Assembly: GCA_049302575.1 (NCBI GenBank)
Contig: JBAQMG010000024.1
Span: forward strand, 1-15,483
Length of the DNA stretch: 15,483 nt
Direction of reading: 5' to 3'
Source of the DNA: JBAQMG01 sp049302575
GTDB lineage: Bacteria; Bacillota; Desulfitobacteriia; Desulfitobacteriales; Desulfitobacteriaceae
How positions within the stretch are numbered: the stretch's first letter is position 1; every line of letters starts with the position of its first letter. Shown here one piece after another: positions 6,206-13,478 of the stretch. The position numbers were made by a program, and so were the translations under genes. A model generated the notes under the pieces. The model ran no database searches. It was given only the letters and a program-made list of their open reading frames with translations, and was not told the DNA's origin.

Positions 6206-7828
6206 TCAGTCACTATCCCCCGCAATCGGAACGTAGCTAACATTGACACTCTTCTTGTTCTGTACAGAATGTTTTTGCCATATATGATCCAAACGTTGGG
6301 TGAAATCCGAACGATAATGTCCCCCTCGACTTTCCTCACGTGCTAAAGCTGCTCGAATTATTGCTAGCCCTATACAGAGCATATTACCGAATTCTAGATC
6401 CTCGACATTCAATTCGGCCTTATTTTGTTCTTCCCAAGTCTCCAAAATATGTCGCGCTTTCTCTAAACCATCTTGATCACGCAAAATACCCACTAGTTCC
6501 CACATGACCTGTTGTAAATCCGCCCGCAAACTAGGTTTTACTTCTGGCGAATAAGCTTTAGCTTTTAATGGCTGGCTAATGAGCACATCTTTCCAAACTG
6601 GCAGCTGGATTTGCGTGGCAGATAAGATCCGCTCTACGATCCGAGCACCAAAAACCAAGCCATCCAAGAGAGAATTACTAGCCAAACGATTTGCACCATG
6701 TACTCCATTACAAGCACACTCCCCACATGCATAGAGATTAGGCAGATTAGTTTCGCCATTAATATTAGTTCGAATCCCACCCATCATATAATGAGCTGCT
6801 GGTGCGACAGGAACGGGAGTCGTCAAAAAATCCAAGCCATAGTCTAAACAGGTTTGATGTATTTTAGGAAACCTCTCAAGACTATGTTTCACGCCAATCG
6901 GTCTAAAATCCAAAAAGACGGAACCATCATTCATTTCCCGCCAAATTGCCCTTGCTACGATATCTCGAGGGGCCAACTCCTTGCCAGGGATAGTTTCCAT
7001 GAAACGTTGCCCACTCTGATTGATTAAGTGGGCACCTTCCCCTCGAACAGATTCGGAAATCAGGAAACGAGGAACTCCTGGCAAAAGCAGGGCAGTAGGG
7101 TGGAACTGGACAAACTCCATATCCATCAATTCTGCTCCTGCCCGATAAGCCGCTGCCATACCATCCCCAGTCGCTACGTCTGGGTTGGTGGTAAATCCAA
7201 AGAGTTGACCTAATCCGCCAGTCGCTAAGATCACTGCTTTTGCTAAATAGGCTTCAAGTTTCCCTGTTTCAACAATAAAAACAAGGGCGCCTAGTACGTC
7301 CCCCTGGTCATTTTTCAGTAAGTCTACAACAAAGCGTCCTTCTTTTACTAACACCCCTTTTCGATGTCCCGTCTCCTCTACTAAGGTACGTTCTATCTCC
7401 CAGCCAGTGGCATCTCCTTGGGCATGCAGAATTCGGTTACGACTATGGGCCGCCTCTCTAGTAAAAGCTAAAACCCCATTACTCTTGTCAAAATAGGCTC
7501 CCATTTTAATTAATTCCTCGACGCACGCCTGACCTTCTTCTACTAAAATTCTGACGGCTTCAGGATCACAAAGCCCAGCTCCAGCAGCCAGAGTATCATC
7601 ATAATGCAAAGTAGGAGAATCATCTTCGTCCATAGCAACAGCGATTCCCCCTTGAGCATGCCCGGTATTGCTTTCCTCGATCTTCTTCTTGGTTAAGACT
7701 GTAACTTGAAAATGCTCACTGGCTTTAATCGCCGAGTAAAGCCCGGCAATCCCGCTACCCAAGACCAAAACTTCAGTGGAAAATACTTCTATGTCTTCCT
7801 TATCCCATGAATATAAATATTGTTTCAC
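6206..7828 (-). CDS. nadB: L-aspartate oxidase
   Basis: FAD enzyme oxidising L-aspartate to iminoaspartate (O2 or fumarate as acceptor; fumarate is the likely one in an anaerobe), the first step of de novo NAD synthesis, feeding NadA. From the GTG start the protein has 540 residues. 'VLGSGIAGL' near residues 22-30 is the FAD dinucleotide loop. 'NTGHAQGGIAVA' is the flavin segment, 'HPTAL' and 'ELAPRDIVARAI' carry substrate and catalytic residues of the succinate dehydrogenase/fumarate reductase family, and 'SRGGHYR' (~500-506) is the C-terminal active-site motif. The frame extends to a TTG at 7846, but only the GTG at 7828 has an AGAGG at good spacing. It lies 52 bp after nadA and is surely co-transcribed. 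nadC does not follow it. Confidence 0.96.
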   Translation of the reverse strand: MKQYLYSWDKEDIEVFSTEVLVLGSGIAGLYSAIKASEHFQVTVLTKKKIEESNTGHAQGGIAVAMDEDDSPTLHYDDTLAAGAGLCDPEAVRILVEEGQACVEELIKMGAYFDKSNGVLAFTREAAHSRNRILHAQGDATGWEIERTLVEETGHRKGVLVKEGRFVVDLLKNDQGDVLGALVFIVETGKLEAYLAKAVILATGGLGQLFGFTTNPDVATGDGMAAAYRAGAELMDMEFVQFHPTALLLPGVPRFLISESVRGEGAHLINQSGQRFMETIPGKELAPRDIVARAIWREMNDGSVFLDFRPIGVKHSLERFPKIHQTCLDYGLDFLTTPVPVAPAAHYMMGGIRTNINGETNLPNLYACGECACNGVHGANRLASNSLLDGLVFGARIVERILSATQIQLPVWKDVLISQPLKAKAYSPEVKPSLRADLQQVMWELVGILRDQDGLEKARHILETWEEQNKAELNVEDLEFGNMLCIGLAIIRAALAREESRGGHYRSDFTQRLDHIWQKHSVQNKKSVNVSYVPIAGDSD

Positions 7829-7880
7829 TCTCTCATCCCTCTTCAAACTACTCTTCTTAACTGTTATTAAAAAACAGAAG

Positions 7881-8810
7881 CTACGAACCAGCCAGCATTC
7901 TGTCTAAAGCTTTTTTTGCTTTTAACCTAGTTTCTTCTTCTACTGTAATGCGTGGTGCAAGATTCTTCAAGGCATCTCTAACTTTACTTAACGTTGTGGA
8001 CTTCATATTCGGGCAAACTAACTGCTCTGAAGCTAAGTAAAATTCTTTAGTAGGACATAGTTTATGGAGTTGGTGTAAAATACCGGACTCAGTCCCGACA
8101 ATAAATTCCCTAGTTTCTGACGCTTGGGCATAGCTAATCAAGCCTGCCGTCGAACCTATATAATCGGCCTCCCGTCTAACCTCTTCCCTACATTCCGGAT
8201 GAACAATAACCTCTGCCTGTGGATATCGTTGACGAGCGTTTAGAATATCTTCCTTGGTAAGGCGATCGTGCGTATGACAATAGCCTGGCCAATTGTGCAT
8301 GCTACGACCAGTTTTTTCAGCAACATAACTCCCCAGATTCTGGTCTGGAATAAACAGTAATTCTCCCTCCGGCAACGCTGCTACTATTTTAGCCGCGTTG
8401 GAAGAAGTACAACAAATATCACTTTCCGCTTTGACAGCTGCCGAGGAATTCACATAACAAATAACTTGGCAACCAGGCAATTCAGCCTTCCTCCTCCTTA
8501 AAGGTTCTACATCGACCATTTCAGCCATAGGACAACCCGCACGTTCCTCAGGTAGAAGAACAATTTTTTCCGGTGATAAAATGGCCGCACTCTCAGCCAT
8601 AAAATGCACACCACAAAAAACAATAATTTGCGCCTCAGTTTTGGCAGCTAATTGACTGAGTTGTAGAGAGTCACCCACAAAATCAGCCACGTCCTGAATC
8701 TCCGGGCGTTGATAATAATGGGCTACGATAAGCGCTTTATTAGCTTCTTTAAGTTTTTTAATTTCCGCTGCCAGGGTTCGAAATTTCTCATCATCTATTG
8801 TATATTGCAC
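7881..8810 (-). CDS. nadA: Quinolinate synthase A
   Basis: Condenses iminoaspartate with dihydroxyacetone phosphate to quinolinate using an oxygen-sensitive [4Fe-4S] cluster. The 309-residue product has the three cluster cysteines at family spacing: Cys93 ('AGCPMA'), Cys178 ('GYCHTH') and Cys266 ('VCPNMK'). It also has the triplicated-fold signatures 'AHYYQRPEIQDVADFVGDS', 'CYVNSSA', 'CTSSNA', 'PDQNLG', 'HPEC' and 'GSTAGLI'. The ATG has an AGAAGGTG ribosome binding site. It heads the nadA-nadB unit behind its own strong promoter (8917-8945). The 131-bp gap to panD also contains a heptamer repeat. Confidence 0.97.
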   Translation of the reverse strand: MQYTIDDEKFRTLAAEIKKLKEANKALIVAHYYQRPEIQDVADFVGDSLQLSQLAAKTEAQIIVFCGVHFMAESAAILSPEKIVLLPEERAGCPMAEMVDVEPLRRRKAELPGCQVICYVNSSAAVKAESDICCTSSNAAKIVAALPEGELLFIPDQNLGSYVAEKTGRSMHNWPGYCHTHDRLTKEDILNARQRYPQAEVIVHPECREEVRREADYIGSTAGLISYAQASETREFIVGTESGILHQLHKLCPTKEFYLASEQLVCPNMKSTTLSKVRDALKNLAPRITVEEETRLKAKKALDRMLAGS

Positions 8811-8841
8811 CTTCTATTTTTCACGCCTTTCTGGTATTCGC

Positions 8842-8869
8842 GGCTCGAGGCACGAAGCTCGAGGCTCGA
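8842..8869. repeat. Heptamer tandem repeat, unit GGCTCGA, 4 copies
   Basis: Four units in a row: GGCTCGA, GGCACGA, AGCTCGA, GGCTCGA. It lies in the 5' untranslated region of nadA, downstream of the promoter at 8917-8945. The G+C content is markedly higher than in the surrounding DNA. The repeat contains the palindromic core CTCGAG and could form a weak hairpin in the nadA leader. Confidence 0.8.
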
Positions 8870-8916
8870 AAGTGACGGATCTGGTTAGGCTGTCTAAAAC
8901 ACAATCTTTTTTACAA

Positions 8917-8945
8917 ATAGTACGCTCGTACTCTCATGGTGTCAA
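8917..8945 (-). promoter_or_regulatory. nadA promoter with palindromic candidate operator
   Basis: The minus strand has a consensus -35 TTGACA (8940-8945), exactly 17 nt, then -10 TACTAT (8917-8922). A perfect palindrome AGTACG-2-CGTACT (8919-8932 on the plus strand) overlaps the spacer and the -10, a classical place for a repressor. The promoter overlaps the last codon of panD. A NAD- or niacin-responsive repressor such as NiaR is a reasonable guess from the gene downstream, but I could not match a known site. Confidence 0.65.
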
Positions 8946-9325
8946 GAGCGTGTGCCATGAATTTCCTCATTAACCACCTGTATCATGCTATTTTTTCCAT
9001 CCACAAAGACTACCTTAGGTTTATATTCACGGGCAGCCTCATCTGTAAAGATCCCATAAGAAATAATGATTACTTCATCTCCAACCTGAACTAAACGAGC
9101 TGCAGCGCCATTAAGGCAAATCACACCCGAATTTCTTTCACCAGGTATGACATAAGTTTCTAATCTATTCCCATTATTATTGTTAACAACTTGTACCTTT
9201 TCATTAGGCAAAAGATCTGCTGCCTCTAACAAAGCTACATCAATCGTAATACTCCCCACATATTGCAAGTTAGCTTCAGTCACCACTGCTCTATGAATTT
9301 TGGATTTCATTATTGTTCTAAACAT
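8942..9325 (-). CDS. panD: Aspartate 1-decarboxylase (pyruvoyl)
   Basis: Makes beta-alanine from L-aspartate for pantothenate. The proenzyme self-cleaves to create a pyruvoyl cofactor. Starting at 'MFRTIMKSKIH' gives 127 residues with the cleavage site Gly24-Ser25 ('YVGSITID'), the same numbering as in E. coli. 'NNNNGNRLETYVIPGERNSGVICLNGAAAR' is the conserved core, with 'YGIF' and 'DEA' following. The frame opens three codons earlier at a TTG (9334), but family N-termini and a GGAG five bases before the ATG favour 9325. The ATG overlaps the end of panC by 8 nt, indicating translational coupling. Confidence 0.96.
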   Translation of the reverse strand: MFRTIMKSKIHRAVVTEANLQYVGSITIDVALLEAADLLPNEKVQVVNNNNGNRLETYVIPGERNSGVICLNGAAARLVQVGDEVIIISYGIFTDEAAREYKPKVVFVDGKNSMIQVVNEEIHGTRS

Positions 9326-10175
9326 TTTCTCCAACCTCCACTACCTTATTATCGATTAATCTAGTCGATCCAAACCGAACTGCTAAAGCAATCACAACAT
9401 CCCCGCTGAGCTCTTCTACCTCTGTCAAGTCTCCGGCACTACGGACCTCAACATACTCTATTTGACCACTGCTTTCTCGAACAATCTGTTCCTTAATCAT
9501 TTCTTCGAGCCATCGCGCCTTTCGCTGACCCTGCTTAATCTCTTGCGCTGCCTTTTCCAAACTTCGAAATAAAACCAAGGCTTCAATTCTATGAGTCGGT
9601 GAAAGATACACATTTCGCGAGCTCATTGCCAAACCATCTTCTTCTCTGACGATCGGTACGACTTTAACCTCAACAGCGAAGTTCAGATCTGAGACCATTT
9701 TCTGAATAATTAAATATTGTTGATAGTCTTTCTGTCCAAAAAAAGCCTTATCCGCTTGGACAATATTAAACAATTTACCAACTACTGTACAGACACCCCG
9801 AAAATGTCCAGCCCGGGAAGCTCCGCATAAAACATTGGCGATTTCAGCTATATCAATATAACTGAGTAAAGTTTGCGGATACATCTCTTCAACCGTGGGA
9901 TAAAACAACAAATCCACGCCTGCGCTCTCAGCCATTTCAGCATCTCTTTCTAAGTCCCGAGGATAACTGGCAAAATCTTCTGTCTGACCAAATTGTAAGG
10001 GGTTTACAAAAATGCTCATGACTACAAAAGATCCATCTTTTTTGGCTTGTTCCACTAAACTTAAATGTCCTTTATGAAGATACCCCATCGTCGGAACTAA
10101 GGAAATGGACTTTCCAGAGCGTTTCTGAACCCTGATAATTTGCTGCAACTCCTTAATTATGCTGATTCTTTCCAA
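9318..10175 (-). CDS. panC: Pantothenate synthetase (pantoate--beta-alanine ligase)
   Basis: ATP-dependent joining of pantoate and beta-alanine through pantoyl-adenylate. The 285-residue product has family length. 'VPTMGYLHKGHLSLV' (27-41) is the HIGH-type nucleotide motif. 'FVNPLQFGQTEDFASYPRD' binds pantoate, 'DKAFFGQKDYQQ' is the conserved ATP/dimer segment and 'MSSRNVYLSP' is the KMSKS-like loop. An in-frame TAA lies immediately before the TTG at 10175, so this TTG is the earliest possible start, and it fits the family N-terminus; the AAGGA about 12 nt upstream is only fair. It is tightly coupled to panD downstream. panB is not adjacent; the 115-bp gap before it holds no recognisable panB fragment. 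Confidence 0.96.
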   Translation of the reverse strand: MERISIIKELQQIIRVQKRSGKSISLVPTMGYLHKGHLSLVEQAKKDGSFVVMSIFVNPLQFGQTEDFASYPRDLERDAEMAESAGVDLLFYPTVEEMYPQTLLSYIDIAEIANVLCGASRAGHFRGVCTVVGKLFNIVQADKAFFGQKDYQQYLIIQKMVSDLNFAVEVKVVPIVREEDGLAMSSRNVYLSPTHRIEALVLFRSLEKAAQEIKQGQRKARWLEEMIKEQIVRESSGQIEYVEVRSAGDLTEVEELSGDVVIALAVRFGSTRLIDNKVVEVGENV

Positions 10176-10290
10176 TTATCTCGTCATCCTTTCCCTTCAC
10201 GAACACCCCATAAAGTTCTGGCTAAATATTTCCAAGATTCAATTTCTTTATTTTGTTAAACCGCTCATCAAGTTAAGTGATACCCTGTGA

Positions 10291-11154
10291 TTAACTAAGA
10301 CTAAGCAGTACTTTTATCTCCTGCAATGCTTCCTGTGGGTAAACCAACCCGTCTAGACGCCATTTTGCTTGTCCTAACTCCAAAGCAACAGCTCCCAAAA
10401 CTCGATAGATTTCAGCTTGTTGAGTTGACAACTGTTTTAAATGTCCTCGTACAACGTCAATGTCTCCCCTGGCAATTGGACCAGTTAAAGCTCGTGGTAT
10501 CCCAACCTCCCCCAAATTGTGTAAGGTTCCTTTCATTAAAGGGAGCAGCGCTTCTAAAGCATCTTCCGAACTTATACCAGCCTGAGCAAACAATTGTACT
10601 GCATAGACTGCCAAGACGACTAAAAAATTCGAAGCAACTACTGCACCCGCATGATAGGAGGTTTTATTAGTAGCTGTTAAACAATGCGCTATGCCTCCAA
10701 GATCTTGTACAAGTTGTTCACCGATAGCTTGTGCTTCACCCTCCACCCCATAATGTGTGCCTGGCAAAAGCTTCAAGGCCTCAGAAACATTAGCAAAGGT
10801 CTGTAAAGGATGGATAGACAAGCATTTGACAGCTGCATCTTCTTCTACTCTTAAAACTTGTGAACTGAGAGATCCAGAACAATGTACCCATAATTGATTG
10901 GGGATTACTAATCCCCTAGCAGTTAACTCTTCTGCAACCTGACGAATCATCCCATCTTGAGTTGTAATAAATAGCATATCCACTCTGGGTACTAAACTTT
11001 CTAAAGACAAATGATCTTTGTTCAAATACTTGCAAAACCGTTGATAAGCTTCCTCATTTCGCGAATGAACACCGATGCATTCATGACCGACCTGTTCTAA
11101 GCGTACTGCTAAAGCTGTTCCAACTACACCAGTTCCAATAATTCCAAACTTCAT
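10291..11154 (-). CDS. Rossmann-like/DUF2520 oxidoreductase; candidate ketopantoate reductase
   Basis: 287 residues. The N-terminal NAD(P)-binding Rossmann fold starts immediately (MKFGIIGTGVVGTALA; GxGxxG at 7-12) and includes 'FITTQDGMI' and 'WVHCSGSLSSQVL'. 'SIHPLQTFAN' is a hallmark of the family. From about 155 on ('TSYHAGAVVASNFLVVLA...') the all-helical DUF2520 domain follows. The two-domain layout resembles ketopantoate reductases (PanE/ApbA). I recall that an alternative ketopantoate reductase, PanG, was described in Francisella and some Gram-positives next to pan genes; whether PanG belongs to this exact family I could not verify. Here it is first behind a pan-type RNA leader and followed by panC-panD, supporting a pantothenate role. 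ATG with GGAGGG five bases upstream. Function is inferred, family is seen. Confidence 0.85.
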   Translation of the reverse strand: MKFGIIGTGVVGTALAVRLEQVGHECIGVHSRNEEAYQRFCKYLNKDHLSLESLVPRVDMLFITTQDGMIRQVAEELTARGLVIPNQLWVHCSGSLSSQVLRVEEDAAVKCLSIHPLQTFANVSEALKLLPGTHYGVEGEAQAIGEQLVQDLGGIAHCLTATNKTSYHAGAVVASNFLVVLAVYAVQLFAQAGISSEDALEALLPLMKGTLHNLGEVGIPRALTGPIARGDIDVVRGHLKQLSTQQAEIYRVLGAVALELGQAKWRLDGLVYPQEALQEIKVLLSLS

Positions 11155-11215
11155 GTTTTCCCTCCATTTAGAAGAATCAAAATATAAAAAATTAAGGTAC
11201 TGATGTACTATATTT

Positions 11216-11245
11216 AAAAAACACCATCACGTAAACGTGAAGGTG
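11216..11245 (-). terminator. Intrinsic terminator in the leader of the DUF2520-panC-panD operon
   Basis: On the minus strand CACC-T-TCACG, loop TTTA, CGTGA-T-GGTG (11245-11222; 9 base pairs and one T-T mismatch) is followed directly by six T (11221-11216). It sits about 60 nt after the predicted transcription start and about 60 nt before the DUF2520 ATG. It would therefore act as an attenuator rather than only as the end of folK. Confidence 0.75.
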
Positions 11246-11262
11246 CCTGTCCTCTTCCTTCA

Positions 11263-11289
11263 CCGTCTCGGTCAAAACGATCCAAGCGG
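11263..11289 (-). ncRNA. pan-motif-like cis-regulatory hairpin
   Basis: Minus-strand stem: CCG/CGG, then CTTGG/CCGAG, then TC/GA, closed by loop GTTTT. One unpaired A is bulged on each side (A at 11281 on the 5' arm, A at 11266 on the 3' arm). A hairpin with two conserved bulged A residues is how the 'pan' RNA motif, known upstream of pantothenate genes in Bacillota, is described. Position (between promoter and terminator, ahead of an operon with panC and panD) fits. Its ligand, if any, is not something I can state. I have not aligned it to the Rfam model. Confidence 0.6.
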
Positions 11290-11309
11290 TTTAAAACTTA
11301 ATTAAGCTT

Positions 11310-11339
11310 ATTTTATCAAAATCTCGGGACAATACTCAA
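11310..11339 (-). promoter_or_regulatory. Promoter of the DUF2520-panC-panD operon (extended -10)
   Basis: Minus strand: -35 TTGAGT (11334-11339), 18 nt, then extended -10 TGATAAAAT (core 11310-11315). Predicted start near 11303, which places the pan-like hairpin and the terminator within the first ~90 nt of the transcript. It lies about 55 bp after the folK stop, so it begins a unit independent of the folate genes. Confidence 0.6.
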
Positions 11340-11392
11340 AAAATAACTAATTATTTTACAAAATCGTACGATTCAGATGATATCGTCGATGC

Positions 11393-11866
11393 TTAGCGAG
11401 GCCCGAGGTTTTTAATGTTCCCTTCTCCATGGACATCCAGAATTGCGCCCCCCGAAGGTAAAATTAACGCTGGCGCAATTTCCCTTAAAGGTGCTAAAAC
11501 AAATTCGCGTTCCTCCAACCGAGGATGTGGCAAAATAAGTTTCATCAAATCATTAACTACATTATCATAGAGAAGGATGTCAATGTCAACAGTTCGTGGT
11601 CCCCAATGAATAATTCTTTTTCGGCCTAAGTTATTTTCAACCTGTTGACAAACCTGCAAAAGTTTAAGTGGTTCTAATTCAGTTTCAATTTCCAAAACCA
11701 TGTTCCAAAAATTAGGTTGATCAACTAAGCCCCAAGGTTCGGTTTCATAAATAGAGGATTCTTTACAAACCTTAATTTCCGTATGTTCGCCTAAACCACA
11801 TATCGCCTCGCTGAGATAATAGGAACGATCTCCAAGGTTACTCCCAAGGCTTAAATAGGCTCTCAT
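11393..11866 (-). CDS. folK: HPPK (2-amino-4-hydroxy-6-hydroxymethyldihydropteridine diphosphokinase)
   Basis: Transfers pyrophosphate from ATP to 6-hydroxymethyl-dihydropterin, giving the pterin substrate of FolP. 157 residues, typical. 'YLSLGSNLGDR' (4-14) is the conserved N-terminus, 'YETEPWG' (40-46) with 'DQPNFWN' forms the pterin site, and 'WGPRTVDIDILLY' (88-100) carries the Mg/ATP aspartates. 'HPRLEEREFVLAPL' (114-127) completes the signature. The ATG overlaps the folB stop codon (ATGA), indicating translational coupling. It is the last gene of the HD-folP-folB-folK unit. Confidence 0.97.
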   Translation of the reverse strand: MRAYLSLGSNLGDRSYYLSEAICGLGEHTEIKVCKESSIYETEPWGLVDQPNFWNMVLEIETELEPLKLLQVCQQVENNLGRKRIIHWGPRTVDIDILLYDNVVNDLMKLILPHPRLEEREFVLAPLREIAPALILPSGGAILDVHGEGNIKNLGPR

Positions 11867-12267
11867 TTTCTACCCCTACCTCCTATCGAAAACTCTGTAC
11901 CCTCTTGCTCACGCCAAATCTCTACAGATATATCCCGAAAGATTCCTGGAACTGGGGCTTGGGGTTTATGTATTTCAAGTCGCAGAGCAGAACAGGCAAA
12001 AACAGCCAAAACCTTTTGGGCAATGTACTCGGCCAAACGCTCTAATAAATCAAAAGTTTCTCCAAGCATACATTCCTTGATTACACTATAAACCTCAGCG
12101 TAACTCACCGTATCTTCGACCTTATCTGAGTTACCGGCGGCTCGAAGATTCAAAAATAGGTCCAGATCAACTACAAACTGTTGCCCTAGCGTCTTTTCCT
12201 CCGGAAGCACCCCATGATAAGCATAAAATTCTAAACCTCGCAAACGAATGACATCATGCCCCAACAT
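11863..12267 (-). CDS. folB: Dihydroneopterin aldolase
   Basis: Retro-aldol cleavage of 7,8-dihydroneopterin to 6-hydroxymethyl-dihydropterin plus glycolaldehyde. From the ATG at 12267 it has 134 residues, starting 'MLGHDVIRLRGLEFYAYHGVLPEE'-like: 'YAYHGVLPEE' (15-24) is the signature with the conserved Glu. 'SYAEVY' (55-60) and 'FDLLERLAE' (72-80) bind pterin, and 'IHKPQAPVPG' (99-108) has the catalytic Lys101. The open frame continues far upstream inside folP (to 12372), but AGAGGTG six bases before this ATG and the family N-terminus decide the start. It overlaps the end of folP by 14 nt and folK by 4 nt. Confidence 0.96.
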   Translation of the reverse strand: MLGHDVIRLRGLEFYAYHGVLPEEKTLGQQFVVDLDLFLNLRAAGNSDKVEDTVSYAEVYSVIKECMLGETFDLLERLAEYIAQKVLAVFACSALRLEIHKPQAPVPGIFRDISVEIWREQEGTEFSIGGRGRK

Positions 12268-13465
12268 AATTCGCACCTCTTTGCCCCCTGATAATAGCAT
12301 CAGCCATTTGAATTGCTCGACGGTTAGCCTGTACATCATGCACTCTAATGATATCCGCACCTGCAGCAACACCTAAAACGCTAGTGGCAATTGTCCCCTC
12401 CAAACGTTCCTCTACTGGAAGCTCCAGAACCTTCCCTATCGTCGATTTTCGTGAAGTACCTAACAAAACTGGTTTACCTAGGGTTCTGAATTCCTTAAGC
12501 CGTGCTAAAACTTCTAAATTTTGCTCAAAAGTTTTCCCAAACCCAATCCCTGGGTCAATAATAATCTGATCTCCAGTTAAGCCGTTATTTTCCGCCAATT
12601 CTATACTTTTACGCAAAAAAGTGAAAATATCGCCCATTAAATGATGATAATCTGTACCAGCTTGATTATGCATGACAATCACGGGAGCTCCATATTCACC
12701 GACCACTCTAGCTAGATCAGGATCACGCTGTAACCCCCAGACATCATTAATAATGTTGGCACCCGCTTGCAAGGCTTTCTCGGCAACCTCGGCTTTATAC
12801 GTATCCACAGAAATCGGCACAGATATCCCTACAAGGGCTTTTAAAACTGGTTCTAAACGCCGCCACTCTTCTCCCGCATCGACATCCTGATGCCCTGGAC
12901 GAGTAGACTCAGCGCCTATATCCAAAATATCTGCCCCTTCCGAGACCAATCGTTTGGCTTGCTGAAGGGAATCCTCAATATTAAAAAACTTCCCACCATC
13001 CGAAAAGGAATCTGGGGTTAAATTAAGTATCCCCATGACCAACGTTCGTTCACCTAGAATAAGTTTTTTTTCCCGACAATTTAAGGTGCGTTGGACAGGA
13101 GGTTCAAGTGTCTTTAAAAGCTGCTTAAGAGCCTTACCAAGCTCTTTTAAACCAAAAGGTTGGGCGAATAACTTATTAGCGACATGCTCCAATTGGCGAA
13201 CAGTACCCAAAAGCAGAATATCACTTTCTTCTATCTTATTAACGACAACATCACGGTGAACTGCTGCATCACCGTCAGCCGCCAGCATTTCCTGTTTTAA
13301 AATATTGGCAACTTTCGTCGGAACCTTTTCCAACTTTAGCGCTCGGCCTAAGGCCTTCCCCGCCATCAGCTTAACTCCAGCCTCACTGGCACCAATCTTA
13401 TTTAACGCCTGTGTAGCCTCTGTCTCATTACCAAACTCAATCCAGCGCAAGCCATAGTCTTTCAT
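12254..13465 (-). CDS. folP: Dihydropteroate synthase with ~130-residue N-terminal extension
   Basis: Condenses the pterin pyrophosphate with p-aminobenzoate to dihydropteroate; target of sulfonamides. The DHPS TIM barrel fills residues ~133-403: 'MGILNLTPDSFSDGG' (144-158), 'GAESTRPG' (184-191), 'SVDTYKA' (219-225), 'INDVWG' (239-244), 'VMHNQ', 'DPGIGFGKT', 'GTSRKS' and C-terminal 'RVHDV'. At 403 residues it is far longer than the usual ~270-285. The first ~130 residues ('RALKLEKVPTKVANILKQEMLAADGDAAV', then 'DILLLGTVRQLEHVANKL') form an additional domain that I recall in other Clostridia-type FolP proteins; its role is unknown to me. ATG with a GGGGG site; 13 bp after the HD gene. Confidence 0.95.
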   Translation of the reverse strand: MKDYGLRWIEFGNETEATQALNKIGASEAGVKLMAGKALGRALKLEKVPTKVANILKQEMLAADGDAAVHRDVVVNKIEESDILLLGTVRQLEHVANKLFAQPFGLKELGKALKQLLKTLEPPVQRTLNCREKKLILGERTLVMGILNLTPDSFSDGGKFFNIEDSLQQAKRLVSEGADILDIGAESTRPGHQDVDAGEEWRRLEPVLKALVGISVPISVDTYKAEVAEKALQAGANIINDVWGLQRDPDLARVVGEYGAPVIVMHNQAGTDYHHLMGDIFTFLRKSIELAENNGLTGDQIIIDPGIGFGKTFEQNLEVLARLKEFRTLGKPVLLGTSRKSTIGKVLELPVEERLEGTIATSVLGVAAGADIIRVHDVQANRRAIQMADAIIRGQRGANYVGA

Positions 13466-13478
13466 TAACTATATCCCC

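Noticed and set aside
10176..10290. panB remnant between DUF2520 and panC
   Set aside because: Only a 23-codon open stretch on the minus strand, with no PanB motifs.
11216..11303. T-box, THF or guanidine riboswitch in the leader before the DUF2520 gene
   Set aside because: The leader is only ~90 nt up to the terminator and lacks the T-box sequence TGG-box context and the larger conserved cores of the other riboswitches; the two-bulged-A hairpin fits the pan motif better.
12268..12372. Longer folB reading from an upstream start
   Set aside because: The extra 35 residues lie inside folP, are not FolB-like, and the internal ATG at 12267 has the proper ribosome binding site.
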